DNA of 64,000 nt from Paenibacillus lutimineralis (GCF_003991425.1 NZ_CP034346.1:2517501-2581500), one strand, 5' to 3'. Positions 1 through 8,453 are shown, numbered from the stretch's first letter. The notes: generated by a model from the letters alone, not told the origin. Made by a program: numbers and translations.

Positions 1-248
1 AGCACGATGATGGAGGCTTCTTCCAACAGTTTGTTCTTCTGTTCCTCCTGATTGCTCGTGACTACTCCATATTGATTCGTCAGATAGGCCAGACGCTCCT
101 GATTGCTGCGATTCAGCATCGATATCGAGGCAGGCTTGGCTACCTGGTTATGAATGAGTCCGCGGGCGATCGCTTCGGCCATGGAACCGGCGCCGTAGAA
201 GCTGATCGTACCTGGATTTGGAGTGTTTTTGTTCTCGTTAGTGACCAT
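1..248 (-). CDS. proC: Pyrroline-5-carboxylate reductase, N-terminal part (cut by window edge)
   Basis: The first 82 residues read in the minus direction from an ATG at 248 and the gene runs off the window. The N-terminus has a Rossmann start, ISFYGAGSMAEAIARGLI, which matches the NADPH-binding GxGxMA motif of pyrroline-5-carboxylate reductase. This enzyme performs the last step of proline synthesis in the cytoplasm. A GGAGG ribosome site at 256-260 supports the start. The gene lies downstream of proB and proA on the same strand, so the whole proline pathway is clustered, but 464 bp with no gene separate it from proA and it may have its own promoter. The family call is firm from the motif and context; the C-terminal half cannot be seen. 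Confidence 0.85.
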   Translation of the reverse strand, partial: MVTNENKNTPNPGTISFYGAGSMAEAIARGLIHNQVAKPASISMLNRSNQERLAYLTNQYGVVTSNQEEQKNKLLEEASIIV

Positions 249-416
249 GGTAAGACCTCCACTTTGATAACTGGATTGGTATAGTCTAAGTATGCCCGAT
301 GTGGGACTGAGTAACTAAAAATAAGCGGCAGATCAGCATCAGCGCAGCTTGTACTTGAATTCCAACCTCTAACGGAACAGACAGCCGTTATATTGCAAGC
401 TTCAAACCTTCGGAAA

Positions 417-555
417 TGTAGCGGAAATAGATTCCGTTATTCGCTGTTCCATCAGATGATTTCAGTATTATTGCCTGTAATAAGGCTCCCCAATTTCCGT
501 TAGATTTGCCTTAACTCGCTTTTCGGCAACGATAACGTCCTGTATTTCCGCTACA
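417..555. repeat. Inverted pair of a TGTAGCGGAAATA-N5-CGTTAT repeat in the proC-proA gap
   Basis: The gap 249-712 holds no gene. Within it, TGTAGCGGAAATA followed after five bases by CGTTATTCG lies at 417-443 on the plus strand. The same 13-mer followed after five bases by CGTTATCG lies at 530-555 on the minus strand. The five spacer bases differ between the copies. Further CCGTTA fragments surround them. The arrangement may be a repeat family rather than a promoter element; a similar TAGCG...CGTTA skeleton occurs upstream of leuC. Confidence 0.6.
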
Positions 556-638
556 TGTCAGATGGATCCATTTAGCTGCGCTGAGCTGACAACTCCATAT
601 AATTGTTGAACATTCTATCCAAGCAAAGAGAGAATTTC

Positions 639-664
639 CGGATAATCATAGCTATGATTATCCG
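639..664. other. 26-bp perfect palindrome downstream of proA
   Basis: The bases from 639 to 664 are a perfect palindrome with arms beginning CGGATAATCATAG. It lies about 50 bp beyond the proA stop in the direction of transcription. No T-run follows on either strand, so it is not a standard intrinsic terminator. It could be a weak terminator, an RNA-stabilising hairpin, or an operator for proC. Confidence 0.5.
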
Positions 665-712
665 ATATCAATCTATGATTGAAATTGGACAACACGGCTG
701 CAGTCCATGTGA

Positions 713-1960
713 TTATCCACGGATTTGGCCATTGCCGTGAATGATATATTTGGTTGATGTCAAGGCTGGAAGTCCCATTGGGCCTCTGGCATGCAGCTTC
801 TGTGTGCTTATGCCGATCTCAGCGCCGAAGCCGAATTCGAAGCCATCCGTGAAGCGGGTGGAGGCATTATGGTAGACGGCAGCCGCATCTACTTCTTGCA
901 GGAAGCGCTCGGCATGATGCAGATCCTCTGTCACGATGCACTCGGAATGCTTCGTGCTGAAGCGGGCGATATGGGCCAGCGCTTCATCCAGATCCTTGAC
1001 GATCTTAACGTTAAGAATATAGTCGTTGTATTCAGTTGCATAATCCTCATCGGTTGCCGGCTTAGCCCAATCAACGAGAGCTCTCGTCTGTTCGCAGCCT
1101 CTGAGCTCTACGTTTGCTTCGCTGAAGCGCTGCGCCAAAGCAGACAGATGCGCAGCGGCGAAATCCTGATGAACGAGCATCGTCTCCATCGAGTTGCATA
1201 CAGAAGGGCGCTGTACCTTGGCATTGAGCGTAATGTCTGTCGCCATCACTGCATCTGCAGTGGCATCCAGATAAGTGTGACAGATGCCTGCGCCTGTCTC
1301 AATGACCGGAACGGTGGCGTTGTTAACAACGTTCTGAATGAGTGAGCTGCCGCCACGAGGTATAACGACGTCAAGCAGGCCATTCAGCTTCAGCATCTCG
1401 TCCACCGAGGAACGGTTGGAATCCTCGATCAATTGCACCGCATCGCGTGGAATAGAAGTCGAATCCAATGCTTCATGGATGATCTCGACGATCTTACGGT
1501 TGGAGGCAATGGCAGCTGATCCGCCTCTAAGGACAACGGCGTTACCCGTCTTCAGGCAGAGGCCGATGGCATCAACCGTCACATTTGGCCGAGCTTCATA
1601 GATCATACCGATGACGCCAAGTGGAACGCGGCGCTTCACAATATGCAATCCATTCGGGCGTTCGAACGTCTCCAGCAATTCACCGATTGGGTCCGGAAGC
1701 GAGACAATCTGTCTCAGTCCTTCTGCGATACCTTGAATGCGCTGTTCATTCAGGGCGAGTCGGTCGAGCAGGGATTCATTTGTTCCATTGCTGCGTCCGC
1801 GGTCAAGATCCTCCTGGTTTGCGGCAATGATCGCCTCGTTGTTCACCACCAGCGCATTGGCCGCTGCAAGCAGCGCTTCGTTCTTCTGTGCGGTAGTCAG
1901 TCCGCTCAGGGCGGAGCAGGCCTTACCTGCAAGTTGTGCTTTCTGTCTCACTTCACTCAT
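713..1960 (-). CDS. proA: Glutamate-5-semialdehyde dehydrogenase (gamma-glutamyl phosphate reductase)
   Basis: The 415-residue cytoplasmic enzyme reduces gamma-glutamyl phosphate to glutamate semialdehyde with NADPH, the second step of proline synthesis. Full family length is present. The aldehyde-dehydrogenase-fold landmarks are IYEARPNVTVDA near residue 121 and the catalytic cysteine in QRPSVCNSMET near residue 255, followed by the GFGAEIGISTQKLHARGPMG segment near the C-terminus. An AAGGAGG site sits just upstream of the ATG at 1960. It starts 49 bp after the proB stop, so the two genes form an operon under the T-box at 3148-3420. No anomaly is seen. Confidence 0.97.
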   Translation of the reverse strand: MSEVRQKAQLAGKACSALSGLTTAQKNEALLAAANALVVNNEAIIAANQEDLDRGRSNGTNESLLDRLALNEQRIQGIAEGLRQIVSLPDPIGELLETFERPNGLHIVKRRVPLGVIGMIYEARPNVTVDAIGLCLKTGNAVVLRGGSAAIASNRKIVEIIHEALDSTSIPRDAVQLIEDSNRSSVDEMLKLNGLLDVVIPRGGSSLIQNVVNNATVPVIETGAGICHTYLDATADAVMATDITLNAKVQRPSVCNSMETMLVHQDFAAAHLSALAQRFSEANVELRGCEQTRALVDWAKPATDEDYATEYNDYILNVKIVKDLDEALAHIARFSTKHSECIVTEDLHHAERFLQEVDAAAVYHNASTRFTDGFEFGFGAEIGISTQKLHARGPMGLPALTSTKYIIHGNGQIRG

Positions 1961-2009
1961 TTGAAATACCTCCTTAGAATTTATATGAATTGCCTAAATA
2001 CCTAGATGA

Positions 2010-3116
2010 TCAAGCTTTCAATGAAATCCACTCGTCGCGATGTATGACCTCCAGACGATGGACGCTGTTCATCGTCTTCACAACCTCCGAGCTTGGCAGT
2101 CCCATGATGTCCTGCATTTGATCAGCATCATAGTTCACAATGCCGCGCCCGAGAATCTCGCCGTCCGGGTTCACGACTTCAACGACATCCCCGGCCTGGA
2201 AATGTCCGGTCGATTCACGTACCCCGACTGGTAGCAGGCTGCGTCCCCCATGAATCAGCGCTTCTTCTGCGCCGGCATCGACCGTCAATGTACCGATCGG
2301 AATCGAGAGGAAGCCGAGCCACTGCTTCTTGCGTGGCAGCACCGAGTCATTTGCTTCGAAGTAGGTTCCCTGCCCCTGGCCGTTCACGGTTTGCGCCAGT
2401 TGCCCCGGTTGATTGAGCTTACCGATGAAGACAGGAACCCCTCCGCGCGAGGCGATCTTGGCCGCATCGATCTTGGAGCGCATACCTCCGGTTCCGACAG
2501 AGGTTCCGGCACCGCCAGCGATTTTATAAATGTCATCATCGATCTCCTGCACATGGTCAATGCGCTGGGCTGACGGATCAATACGCGGATCTTGCGTATA
2601 TAGTCCGTTCATATCCGTCAGGATGATCAATTGATCCGCCTTAATCAAATTGGCGACTAGGGCGGATAACGTGTCGTTATCACCGAATTTCAATTCATCA
2701 ATAGATACCGTATCGTTCTCATTGATGATGGGAATGACACCTCGGCCAAGCAGTTCTTCCAGCGTCATACTGGCGTTGCCCATCCGTTTACGGTTCTGAA
2801 AATCGGAGCGAGTTAGTAGAACTTGCGCGGCTGATACGCCGTGTACAGTCAGAGCCTCGCGATAGTTCTGCATCAGCAGCGCTTGGCCGACGGCTGCCGC
2901 GGCCTGCTTCTCATGCAGCAGCTTCGGCCGCTCGGCATATCCGATCTCGCGGAATCCCGCTGCGACCGCTCCGGAGGTGACGAGCAGGATCTGGTAATTT
3001 TCAGCTTTCAGGGCAGCCAGCTCGGAGGAGAAGAAGTCGATCGCTTTCCGGTTTAATCCCCCTTCCGAAGAGGTTAATGAGCTGCTGCCTATTTTGACAA
3101 CGATGCGTCTTAGCAT
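2010..3116 (-). CDS. proB: Glutamate 5-kinase
   Basis: A 368-residue cytoplasmic kinase phosphorylates glutamate with ATP, the committed and proline-feedback-inhibited step of proline synthesis. The amino acid kinase domain covers about residues 1-255 (RRIVVKIGSSSLT at the start, INENDTVS and GTGGMRSKIDAA further on). A C-terminal PUA domain covers about 275-365, as in the long form of the family. The start at 3116 is chosen over an upstream in-frame ATG at 3173 because a GGGAGTG ribosome site lies just before it and the longer form would extend into the T-box terminator. It is the first gene of the proBA operon. Confidence 0.96.
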   Translation of the reverse strand: MLRRIVVKIGSSSLTSSEGGLNRKAIDFFSSELAALKAENYQILLVTSGAVAAGFREIGYAERPKLLHEKQAAAAVGQALLMQNYREALTVHGVSAAQVLLTRSDFQNRKRMGNASMTLEELLGRGVIPIINENDTVSIDELKFGDNDTLSALVANLIKADQLIILTDMNGLYTQDPRIDPSAQRIDHVQEIDDDIYKIAGGAGTSVGTGGMRSKIDAAKIASRGGVPVFIGKLNQPGQLAQTVNGQGQGTYFEANDSVLPRKKQWLGFLSIPIGTLTVDAGAEEALIHGGRSLLPVGVRESTGHFQAGDVVEVVNPDGEILGRGIVNYDADQMQDIMGLPSSEVVKTMNSVHRLEVIHRDEWISLKA

Positions 3117-3146
3117 GGAGTTCACTCCCAAAGATAAGTTAATATA

Positions 3147-3186
3147 CAAAAAAACTTCCGCCTTTGCTCGCAAAGGACGAAAGTTT
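3147..3186 (-). terminator. T-box regulated terminator before proB
   Basis: On the minus strand a stem of about 15 base pairs (AAACTTTCG... pairing with ...CGGAAGTTT, loop CGAG) runs straight into a run of T. It lies just after the T-box core and about 30 bp before the proB start. Confidence 0.9.
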
Positions 3187-3420
3187 TACTTCCGCGGTAC
3201 CACCTTAATTGATGATTGACTCATCCAACTTGATTACCCGGTAACAGGGGCACTGTCCGCTCTTGGCGAGCGGCCGCTCGGGGGTAGGTTTCGAAGAGTG
3301 CGAAGTGCAAATTCTTGCAGCCGTGGAATCTGCTCTCTATGGTCCGCATCGCTCTTGTACTTGGTCCCGTCATCACGTTTATATATTCCACATATGTAAT
3401 CGATCATTCTCCGAGAATAC
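3148..3420 (-). promoter_or_regulatory. T-box riboswitch leader of proBA, probable tRNA-Pro specificity
   Basis: Reading the minus strand, the T-box core AAGGTGGTACCGCGG lies at 3206-3192 and is followed by an intrinsic terminator. Upstream is a Stem I-like region with an AGAGAG segment near 3337. Near the 3' side of Stem I is the sequence GAAACCTACCC, in which CCT (3288-3286) is the likely specifier codon for proline, followed by a purine. In T-box leaders uncharged cognate tRNA stabilises the antiterminator, so proBA would be read when proline is short. The T-box core is certain; the specifier choice is inferred from position and from the genes controlled. The 5' end of the leader is not defined. 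Confidence 0.9.
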
Positions 3421-3546
3421 GCAGGTAGAGGTTTTCTTGTTAATGCTAGAATACCATGTGTCGCCGGGCTTGAAAAGAAGTGCAGGTCAAACTGTTCTCG
3501 GAACACGCTCTGAATTTACCGATATGAGATTTATTTGAAGGGTCTA

Positions 3547-3575
3547 TTGACAGATGGAAAAAGGTGGATTAATAT
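3547..3575 (+). promoter_or_regulatory. SigA-type promoter of the HTH/MFS operon
   Basis: TTGACA at 3547-3552 and TAATAT at 3570-3575 are separated by 17 bp, an almost ideal housekeeping promoter. Transcription would begin near 3582, just before the palindromic site at 3588. Confidence 0.75.
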
Positions 3576-3587
3576 CAATACATAATT

Positions 3588-3636
3588 GATCTAATTTTTT
3601 AGATCGAACTAAATTAACAGATCGAATTAGAATTAC
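3588..3636 (+). promoter_or_regulatory. Operator-like palindrome plus 18-bp tandem repeat
   Basis: The palindrome GATCTAA-TTTT-TTAGATC occupies 3588-3605. From 3601 an 18-bp unit beginning AGATCGAA is repeated twice (3601-3618 and 3619-3636, 14 of 18 positions identical), with a third partial AGATTGA after it. Lying at the expected transcription start of the regulator gene, this is most simply a site for autorepression by the HTH protein. That function is inferred. Confidence 0.6.
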
Positions 3637-3672
3637 AGATTGATTTCTGCATCCAAATGGGGAGGCTTTAAC

Positions 3673-4173
3673 ATGAACAAGGAACAATCGCAGTTTCTAG
3701 ATATCTCCTTAGCACAGGCGAAGCTACTGGGCAGCGCGCAGCGAATTAAAATTATTAGAGCCATGGTTGACACCGCCAAAACCTCCAAGCAAGTGGCTGA
3801 CGAATTGGGAGAATCTCCTGGCAGTATCCACTACCATATCCAGAAGTTATATGAGGGTGGGCTGATCGATCTGGTCAACACCCGAACCGTAGGGGGAATC
3901 GTGGAGAAATACTATCAATCGAAGGCCAAGTGGTTCAATACCCGGGGGGCCAATATGATCGATCCTGTGCTGGCTGATGGTTACGAAGCAGCTTCTGCGA
4001 CAAAAATCAGCTTGCGTATGCAGCTCTCGCCTGAGCAAAGGGAAGAGATGTTGACGGAATTCAGGTCCTTGCTTGAGAAATGGGTTACGATCTCCTCGAC
4101 TTCGAAGTCGGATGATACTGAGGAATATGCAATTGGCGTCAACGTGGTTTCGGCAGAAAAGCTCAATCAGTAA
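3673..4173 (+). CDS. ArsR/HTH_20-type winged-helix transcriptional regulator
   Basis: The 166-residue protein has a winged helix-turn-helix at about residues 15-80. The segment from QRIKIIRAMV to TSKQVADELGESPGSIHYHIQKLYEGGLI is typical of ArsR-like regulators that pair with drug exporters. The C-terminal half is unassigned. The start at 3673 follows a GGGGAGG site; an in-frame ATG at 3640 has none. The stop lies 28 bp before the MFS gene, so the two are co-transcribed. The promoter and tandem sites just upstream suggest autorepression relieved by a ligand of the exporter. No metal-binding cysteine motif is seen, so metal sensing is unlikely. Confidence 0.8.
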   Translation: MNKEQSQFLDISLAQAKLLGSAQRIKIIRAMVDTAKTSKQVADELGESPGSIHYHIQKLYEGGLIDLVNTRTVGGIVEKYYQSKAKWFNTRGANMIDPVLADGYEAASATKISLRMQLSPEQREEMLTEFRSLLEKWVTISSTSKSDDTEEYAIGVNVVSAEKLNQ

Positions 4174-4201
4174 TTCTATACTGCTGAAGGCGGGGTATTC
4201 T

Positions 4202-5521
4202 GTGGAAATATTTAAAAACCGCAATTTCACATTGCTTTTTGTTGGCCGGATTCTAACGAATATCGGCGATAGCTTATATGCGGTAGCAGCCATGTGGTTG
4301 GTATATAACTTGGGAGGCTCAACATTATATACTGGGCTTGCAGGATTTCTATCGATCCTTCCCCGTGTTATTCAACTCTTCTCCGGTCCGATAACTGACC
4401 GTGTTCCGCTGCGGGGGCTGCTTGTATATACGCAGTTGTGTCAGGCATTACTGCTGCTTATCGTACCGTTTGCGTATTATTTTGACTTTCTAACCGTTGG
4501 CTTGGTCCTCTCCATTACCCCCATTCTTACGACATTAAATATGTGGTTCTATCCGGCGCAGCTCTCGGCTCTTCCGAAAATTCTCGATAAGAAACAACTA
4601 TCTCAAGGCAACTCCTTATTCTCTATTGCTTACCAAGGTATCGAGGTGGCCTGTAATGCGGTATCCGGGGCTTTGATTATCGTCCTCGGCGCAGTCTCGC
4701 TCTACCTATGGAATTCGCTGGGCTTCTTTATTGGAGCTCTGCTATTTACTCAACTAAGAATCAGAACTTCCAACACCAATTCAACGAATGACAGAGAGAA
4801 ACCTGCTGACAAAAACGAAGGGAATCACTCCGTACCAGCTCGTAATCATGTAAAAAGCTACATATCAGATATGAAAGAAGGAATTAGACTGATCGTTGCT
4901 ACACCGCTGTCGCGTATTCTGTTCGGCGTAATTGTCATTAATGCGGCCGGGGGAGCTACCTTTACAGTAATGCCCGCTTTTGCAAATAGTCTCGGCGGAG
5001 CGGATATCTATGGATTCCTGCTGATGTCGCAGGCCTGCGGAAGCTTGCTGGGAGCTATTCTTGCCCCTTATATGAAACTGGAACGTGTGCGTTTGGGGTA
5101 TCTTTTTGCCACGGCCTTTTGTCTAGCAGGAACTGTCTGGTTCCTTAGCATATTCGGCCACTATATCTGGCTTGTAGTTTTGGTCTACGGTTTGGTATGG
5201 TTTCCGGGGGGAGTGACCAACGTTATTGTTAACACGGTACTGCAAAAAGGCGTGCCAGAGAAAAACCTGGGTACTGTCTTCGCAGCGGCTTCGGCCATTA
5301 GCGGTATTGTTATGCCGCTCGGCAATCTGATTGGCGGCAGTCTGGGGGTTATCGCGGCAAGTTCAACAGTGATTGCTGGCTGTGGAATTACTGTACTCAT
5401 TGTAGGTATATGTTGGCTGCTTGATCCGGTCACCCGAAGACTTCCAGCGGTAGAGCAGGTTGATACATCCTGGTTTGCGTCTGCAAGCCCGGCGTCTGCC
5501 TCAGCCTCTACCTCGATATAG
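4202..5521 (+). CDS. MFS transporter, probable drug/macrolide-type exporter
   Basis: A 439-residue integral membrane protein with about 12 hydrophobic segments. It opens with IFKNRNFTLLFVGRILTNIGDSLYAVAAMW, characteristic of the MefA/YfmO-like branch of the major facilitator superfamily. A polar central loop lies near residues 195-225. The GTG at 4202 is chosen because GGCGGGG precedes it and the known family N-terminus begins here; a longer reading would overlap the regulator by about 100 bp. It probably exports a hydrophobic compound by proton antiport. The C-terminal tail is rich in serine and alanine. The substrate is unknown. Confidence 0.8.
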   Translation: MEIFKNRNFTLLFVGRILTNIGDSLYAVAAMWLVYNLGGSTLYTGLAGFLSILPRVIQLFSGPITDRVPLRGLLVYTQLCQALLLLIVPFAYYFDFLTVGLVLSITPILTTLNMWFYPAQLSALPKILDKKQLSQGNSLFSIAYQGIEVACNAVSGALIIVLGAVSLYLWNSLGFFIGALLFTQLRIRTSNTNSTNDREKPADKNEGNHSVPARNHVKSYISDMKEGIRLIVATPLSRILFGVIVINAAGGATFTVMPAFANSLGGADIYGFLLMSQACGSLLGAILAPYMKLERVRLGYLFATAFCLAGTVWFLSIFGHYIWLVVLVYGLVWFPGGVTNVIVNTVLQKGVPEKNLGTVFAAASAISGIVMPLGNLIGGSLGVIAASSTVIAGCGITVLIVGICWLLDPVTRRLPAVEQVDTSWFASASPASASASTSI

Positions 5522-5587
5522 AATGAGTGCTGAGGTCAGTCGAATTGCTAGCTCTACCCTCATTTGAGAGCATTATCTTGCTTGAAC

Positions 5588-5625
5588 ATAGAAAATAGCT
5601 GCGTACTCGCAGCTATTTTCTATTT
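5588..5625. terminator. Bidirectional intrinsic terminator
   Basis: The stem GAAAATAGCTGCG-TACT-CGCAGCTATTTTC lies between the converging MFS and cupin genes. A-rich and T-rich flanks allow use on both strands. Confidence 0.85.
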
Positions 5626-5659
5626 ATGTCAGTAGTAGAGTATGTGATCTTATAGTAAG

Positions 5660-6547
5660 TTAGCGTGGGAACGGCGGCATCGGGAGACCTGGGTAAGCCG
5701 GGGATGGGAGCGGGGCTGCTTGCTGCGATTGTTGTCCTGCTTGCGGACCTCCATAGGCCGGATAACTGCTTGCCATTGCTGTCCATTCAGGCCTAATTGA
5801 TATCGAATAGGACTGCATCTGCTGCGACATAGTCTGGTATGGCGAGGGGAACGTGGAAGCTACAGGCTGAGGAGCTGTTGGGACACCATAAGCTTGAATC
5901 GGCTGTGTCCACTGAGGCATGCTTTGATGCGCACCTTGTTGAGTAGAGCTTGGCATCTTCTGGAATTGTGTTGTTTGGTTGCTGCGTTTCTGATTGTTTG
6001 AGGAGCCGGATGGTTTGCAATCTTTGGGTGGGCCAACAATGATGGTTGAAGTGATAGGGGCGAGCGTCTCCTTGACCTCGTCTTCATTCAGACAGTACGT
6101 GTCAGCTAGCACATTGGCAGGAGTCAATCTTAGAATATCTGAACCAAAAATAACCTCAGGAATCGGCGCATCAAATACGGCTAACAGATGGGTATTATCC
6201 CTTGTTGCAATTTCATAATGCCACCAGCCCTGTGGTACATTGGCAACCTGACCCGGGGTGATTGGAAAATGAAGTAATTGGTTCGTGAAAGGGTTGATCA
6301 GTGAGACGACGGCCGATCCGGCAATACAATAGACTAATTCGGAAGCGTTCTGATGATAATGGGGCTCTACCGTGCCGCCATTGCTAAGAAATATATCTAG
6401 CAGTGAGTTGTTCCCAAGCGTGTTCAATTGATTGATTGACAAGACATTAATATAATTCTGATTGTCTTTCTTGAAGAACAGGTTGTTCTTCAAGTCATAC
6501 GTAAATTGGACATTGGGTGAGGTATAATCCATGTAGGAGATAGACAT
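5660..6547 (-). CDS. Cupin-domain protein with Gln/Pro/Ser-rich C-terminal tail
   Basis: In this 295-residue protein a cupin fold occupies about residues 30-150. Motif 1 is visible as GGTVEPHYHQNASELVYCIAG (GX5HXHX4EX6G form) and is followed by PITPGQVANVPQGWWHYEIA. This resembles oxalate decarboxylase and germin-like single cupins. From about residue 185 the chain becomes low-complexity and very rich in Q, P, S and Y, unlike an enzyme. The start at 6547 follows a GGATGGAGAG site; an in-frame ATG 31 codons upstream lacks one. There is no signal peptide. A spore-coat or surface role is possible but only inferred from the tail composition. Confidence 0.7.
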   Translation of the reverse strand: MSISYMDYTSPNVQFTYDLKNNLFFKKDNQNYINVLSINQLNTLGNNSLLDIFLSNGGTVEPHYHQNASELVYCIAGSAVVSLINPFTNQLLHFPITPGQVANVPQGWWHYEIATRDNTHLLAVFDAPIPEVIFGSDILRLTPANVLADTYCLNEDEVKETLAPITSTIIVGPPKDCKPSGSSNNQKRSNQTTQFQKMPSSTQQGAHQSMPQWTQPIQAYGVPTAPQPVASTFPSPYQTMSQQMQSYSISIRPEWTAMASSYPAYGGPQAGQQSQQAAPLPSPAYPGLPMPPFPR

Positions 6548-6685
6548 ATGCTGTTCTCTCCATCCTTTCGGTTGCGATTGATGGAGTATTCTATGCATCC
6601 GCCCAGAGAAGAGTGATTGGGCTTTATTTGATAGGATCAAGGATTAGAAGGTTTGGCAGATGCCTTTAGAAGGGGGATGAAAATA

Positions 6686-7492
6686 GTGGAAGATAAGACT
6701 ATGTGGCAAATTGCTCTAATTCAAACTAACATCAGTGCAGGTGACCCGGATCGGAATCGAGAAGTCCTGGAAAGTAAAATGCAGCAGGCTGCAGAAGCCG
6801 CCTTGAAGCCCGATATTATCGTTCTACCTGAAATGCGGAATACGGGATACGCGCTTGAGCAAATTGATAAGCTTGCCGATCCTGAAGGACTGGCGAGCCG
6901 GCGCTGGATTTCGGAATTTGCACGCAAATTTAAGGTTCATATCGTTGCCGGATCCGTTGCTGAGAAGAGAGAGGATAAGGTATACAATACGATGCTGGTC
7001 TTCGATCGGACGGGCGCTGAAGTAGCGGCCTATTCCAAGATTCATTTGTTCGGACTTATGAATGAGGACAAGTATATGGCGGCAGGAGATCAGGCGGTTA
7101 CCTTTGAATTGGATGGGATAAGAGCCGGGGCGTCGATCTGTTATGATATCCGCTTCCCTGAACTGGCCCGTACATTGTCGCTGAACGGGGCGCAAATCAT
7201 GTTCGTGCCGGCCCAGTGGCCGCACCCACGGCTGCAACACTGGCGCACTTTGTTGACCGCACGGGCCATCGAGAATCAAATGTATGTGATCGCCTGCAAT
7301 ACGACTGGCAGAAATGGCAATGATTATTTCTTTGGACATTCGGCGATCATCGATCCCTGGGGGGAATGGATCGCCGAGGGCGGGGAGACAGAGGGGATCA
7401 TTACCGGCCAGCTCGATCTGACCCTCGTCCATCAGGTGCGAGAACGGATTCCAGTGTTCAAGGATCGCCGACCGTCGGCTTATGAACTGTAG
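6686..7492 (+). CDS. Carbon-nitrogen hydrolase (nitrilase superfamily)
   Basis: The 268-residue cytoplasmic amidohydrolase shows the Glu-Lys-Cys triad in PEMRNTGY, YSKIHLFG and GASICYDIRFPEL. These are typical of the omega-amidase/YhcX-like branch, which cleaves amides of small acids. The GTG start at 6686 is preceded by AGGGGG nine bases upstream. The gene is divergent from the cupin gene (138 bp gap), and its last 13 bp overlap the convergent LysR gene. The exact substrate cannot be read from the sequence. Confidence 0.85.
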   Translation: MEDKTMWQIALIQTNISAGDPDRNREVLESKMQQAAEAALKPDIIVLPEMRNTGYALEQIDKLADPEGLASRRWISEFARKFKVHIVAGSVAEKREDKVYNTMLVFDRTGAEVAAYSKIHLFGLMNEDKYMAAGDQAVTFELDGIRAGASICYDIRFPELARTLSLNGAQIMFVPAQWPHPRLQHWRTLLTARAIENQMYVIACNTTGRNGNDYFFGHSAIIDPWGEWIAEGGETEGIITGQLDLTLVHQVRERIPVFKDRRPSAYEL

Positions 7493-8391
7493 CGTTCTGC
7501 CAGAGTCTGCTTGAACGTCTCGATGAAGGCCTCTGCAGCTTTTGATAAATAGCGCCCTTTACGATAGGCGATTACGAGTGTCCGACTAGGAGCAGGGTCG
7601 GCGAGTGGAAGATACACGGGAATTAGCTCACTGCGCTTGGCTCTCGCTATGAAGTGGGGAACGAGTGTAATTCCCATCCCAGCAGCAACTAAAGACTGGA
7701 CGGTCTCAATGTTATTGCTCTCAAATACGACGTTCGGTTCGAAACCGGCTTGGCGGCACAGATCTATCGTTATTTTCCGGAAGCCTTGTCCTTTCTTCAA
7801 TACAATGAAGGGCTCGTCCTTCAACTCCGCCAATGAGATTCCATTTCGTTCTCCGGCTTTACTAGCCAGCGGATGCTGAGGGGGAACTGCCAAATCGATC
7901 GGCTCTTCGCCAATCGGCTCGTAGGTTAGCGTCGGCTCCTGCAGTGGCAGGGAGAGCAGGCTCAGATCGGTGCCGCCGCCAGCCGTCAGCTTCTCCAGAT
8001 TAAGTGAGGTATCTTCCCGCAGTACGATGTCAATGTCTGGGTAAGCGACCTTGAAGGCGGGCAGTACATACGGAAGCAGATGCGAGCCAGTAATCGGCAT
8101 ACTGCCGATCACGACGCGGCCGGCGCGAAGCTGGGAGATATCGTCCATTTCCTGACGCAGCTCCTTAACGGCATCCATAATCTTTCGGGCATGTTCAATG
8201 AAGCTCTCACCGGCATAGGTCAGCTCCACCGTGCTAGTATTGCGCTGAAACAATTTGACACCGAGCTCCTGCTCCAGTTTGGATAATTGCTGGCTTAGTG
8301 AAGGCTGGGCGATATGAAGCTTGTCGGCCGCCCGTGAGAAATTCTTCTCCTCAGCAATTTGTAGGGTATATTGCAGCTGTCTTAGTTCCAT
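7480..8391 (-). CDS. LysR-family transcriptional regulator
   Basis: In this 303-residue DNA-binding regulator the N-terminal helix-turn-helix is MELRQLQYTLQIAEEKNFSRAADKLHIAQPSLSQQLSKLE (residues 1-40). An effector-binding domain follows from about residue 88. The start at 8391 follows AGAGAGG; an upstream in-frame ATG at 8430 lacks a ribosome site. It is divergent from the signal peptidase gene with 200 bp between, and its 3' end overlaps the amidohydrolase gene. The intergenic CCTATA...TATAGG site is a candidate operator. The target genes are unknown. Confidence 0.9.
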   Translation of the reverse strand: MELRQLQYTLQIAEEKNFSRAADKLHIAQPSLSQQLSKLEQELGVKLFQRNTSTVELTYAGESFIEHARKIMDAVKELRQEMDDISQLRAGRVVIGSMPITGSHLLPYVLPAFKVAYPDIDIVLREDTSLNLEKLTAGGGTDLSLLSLPLQEPTLTYEPIGEEPIDLAVPPQHPLASKAGERNGISLAELKDEPFIVLKKGQGFRKITIDLCRQAGFEPNVVFESNNIETVQSLVAAGMGITLVPHFIARAKRSELIPVYLPLADPAPSRTLVIAYRKGRYLSKAAEAFIETFKQTLAERYSS

Positions 8392-8453
8392 ACGGTACCT
8401 CTCTTGATTTATAGATTTAGTATTGTGCATATTTGCGCTTCTTATTTGTTTTA

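Noticed and set aside
791..2573. Several open frames on the plus strand across proA and proB
   Set aside because: They are antisense shadows of two well-conserved genes, lack ribosome sites and resemble no family.
3234..3538. Open frames on both strands in the proB leader
   Set aside because: The region is the T-box leader; the frames have no ribosome sites and no protein similarity that I recognise.
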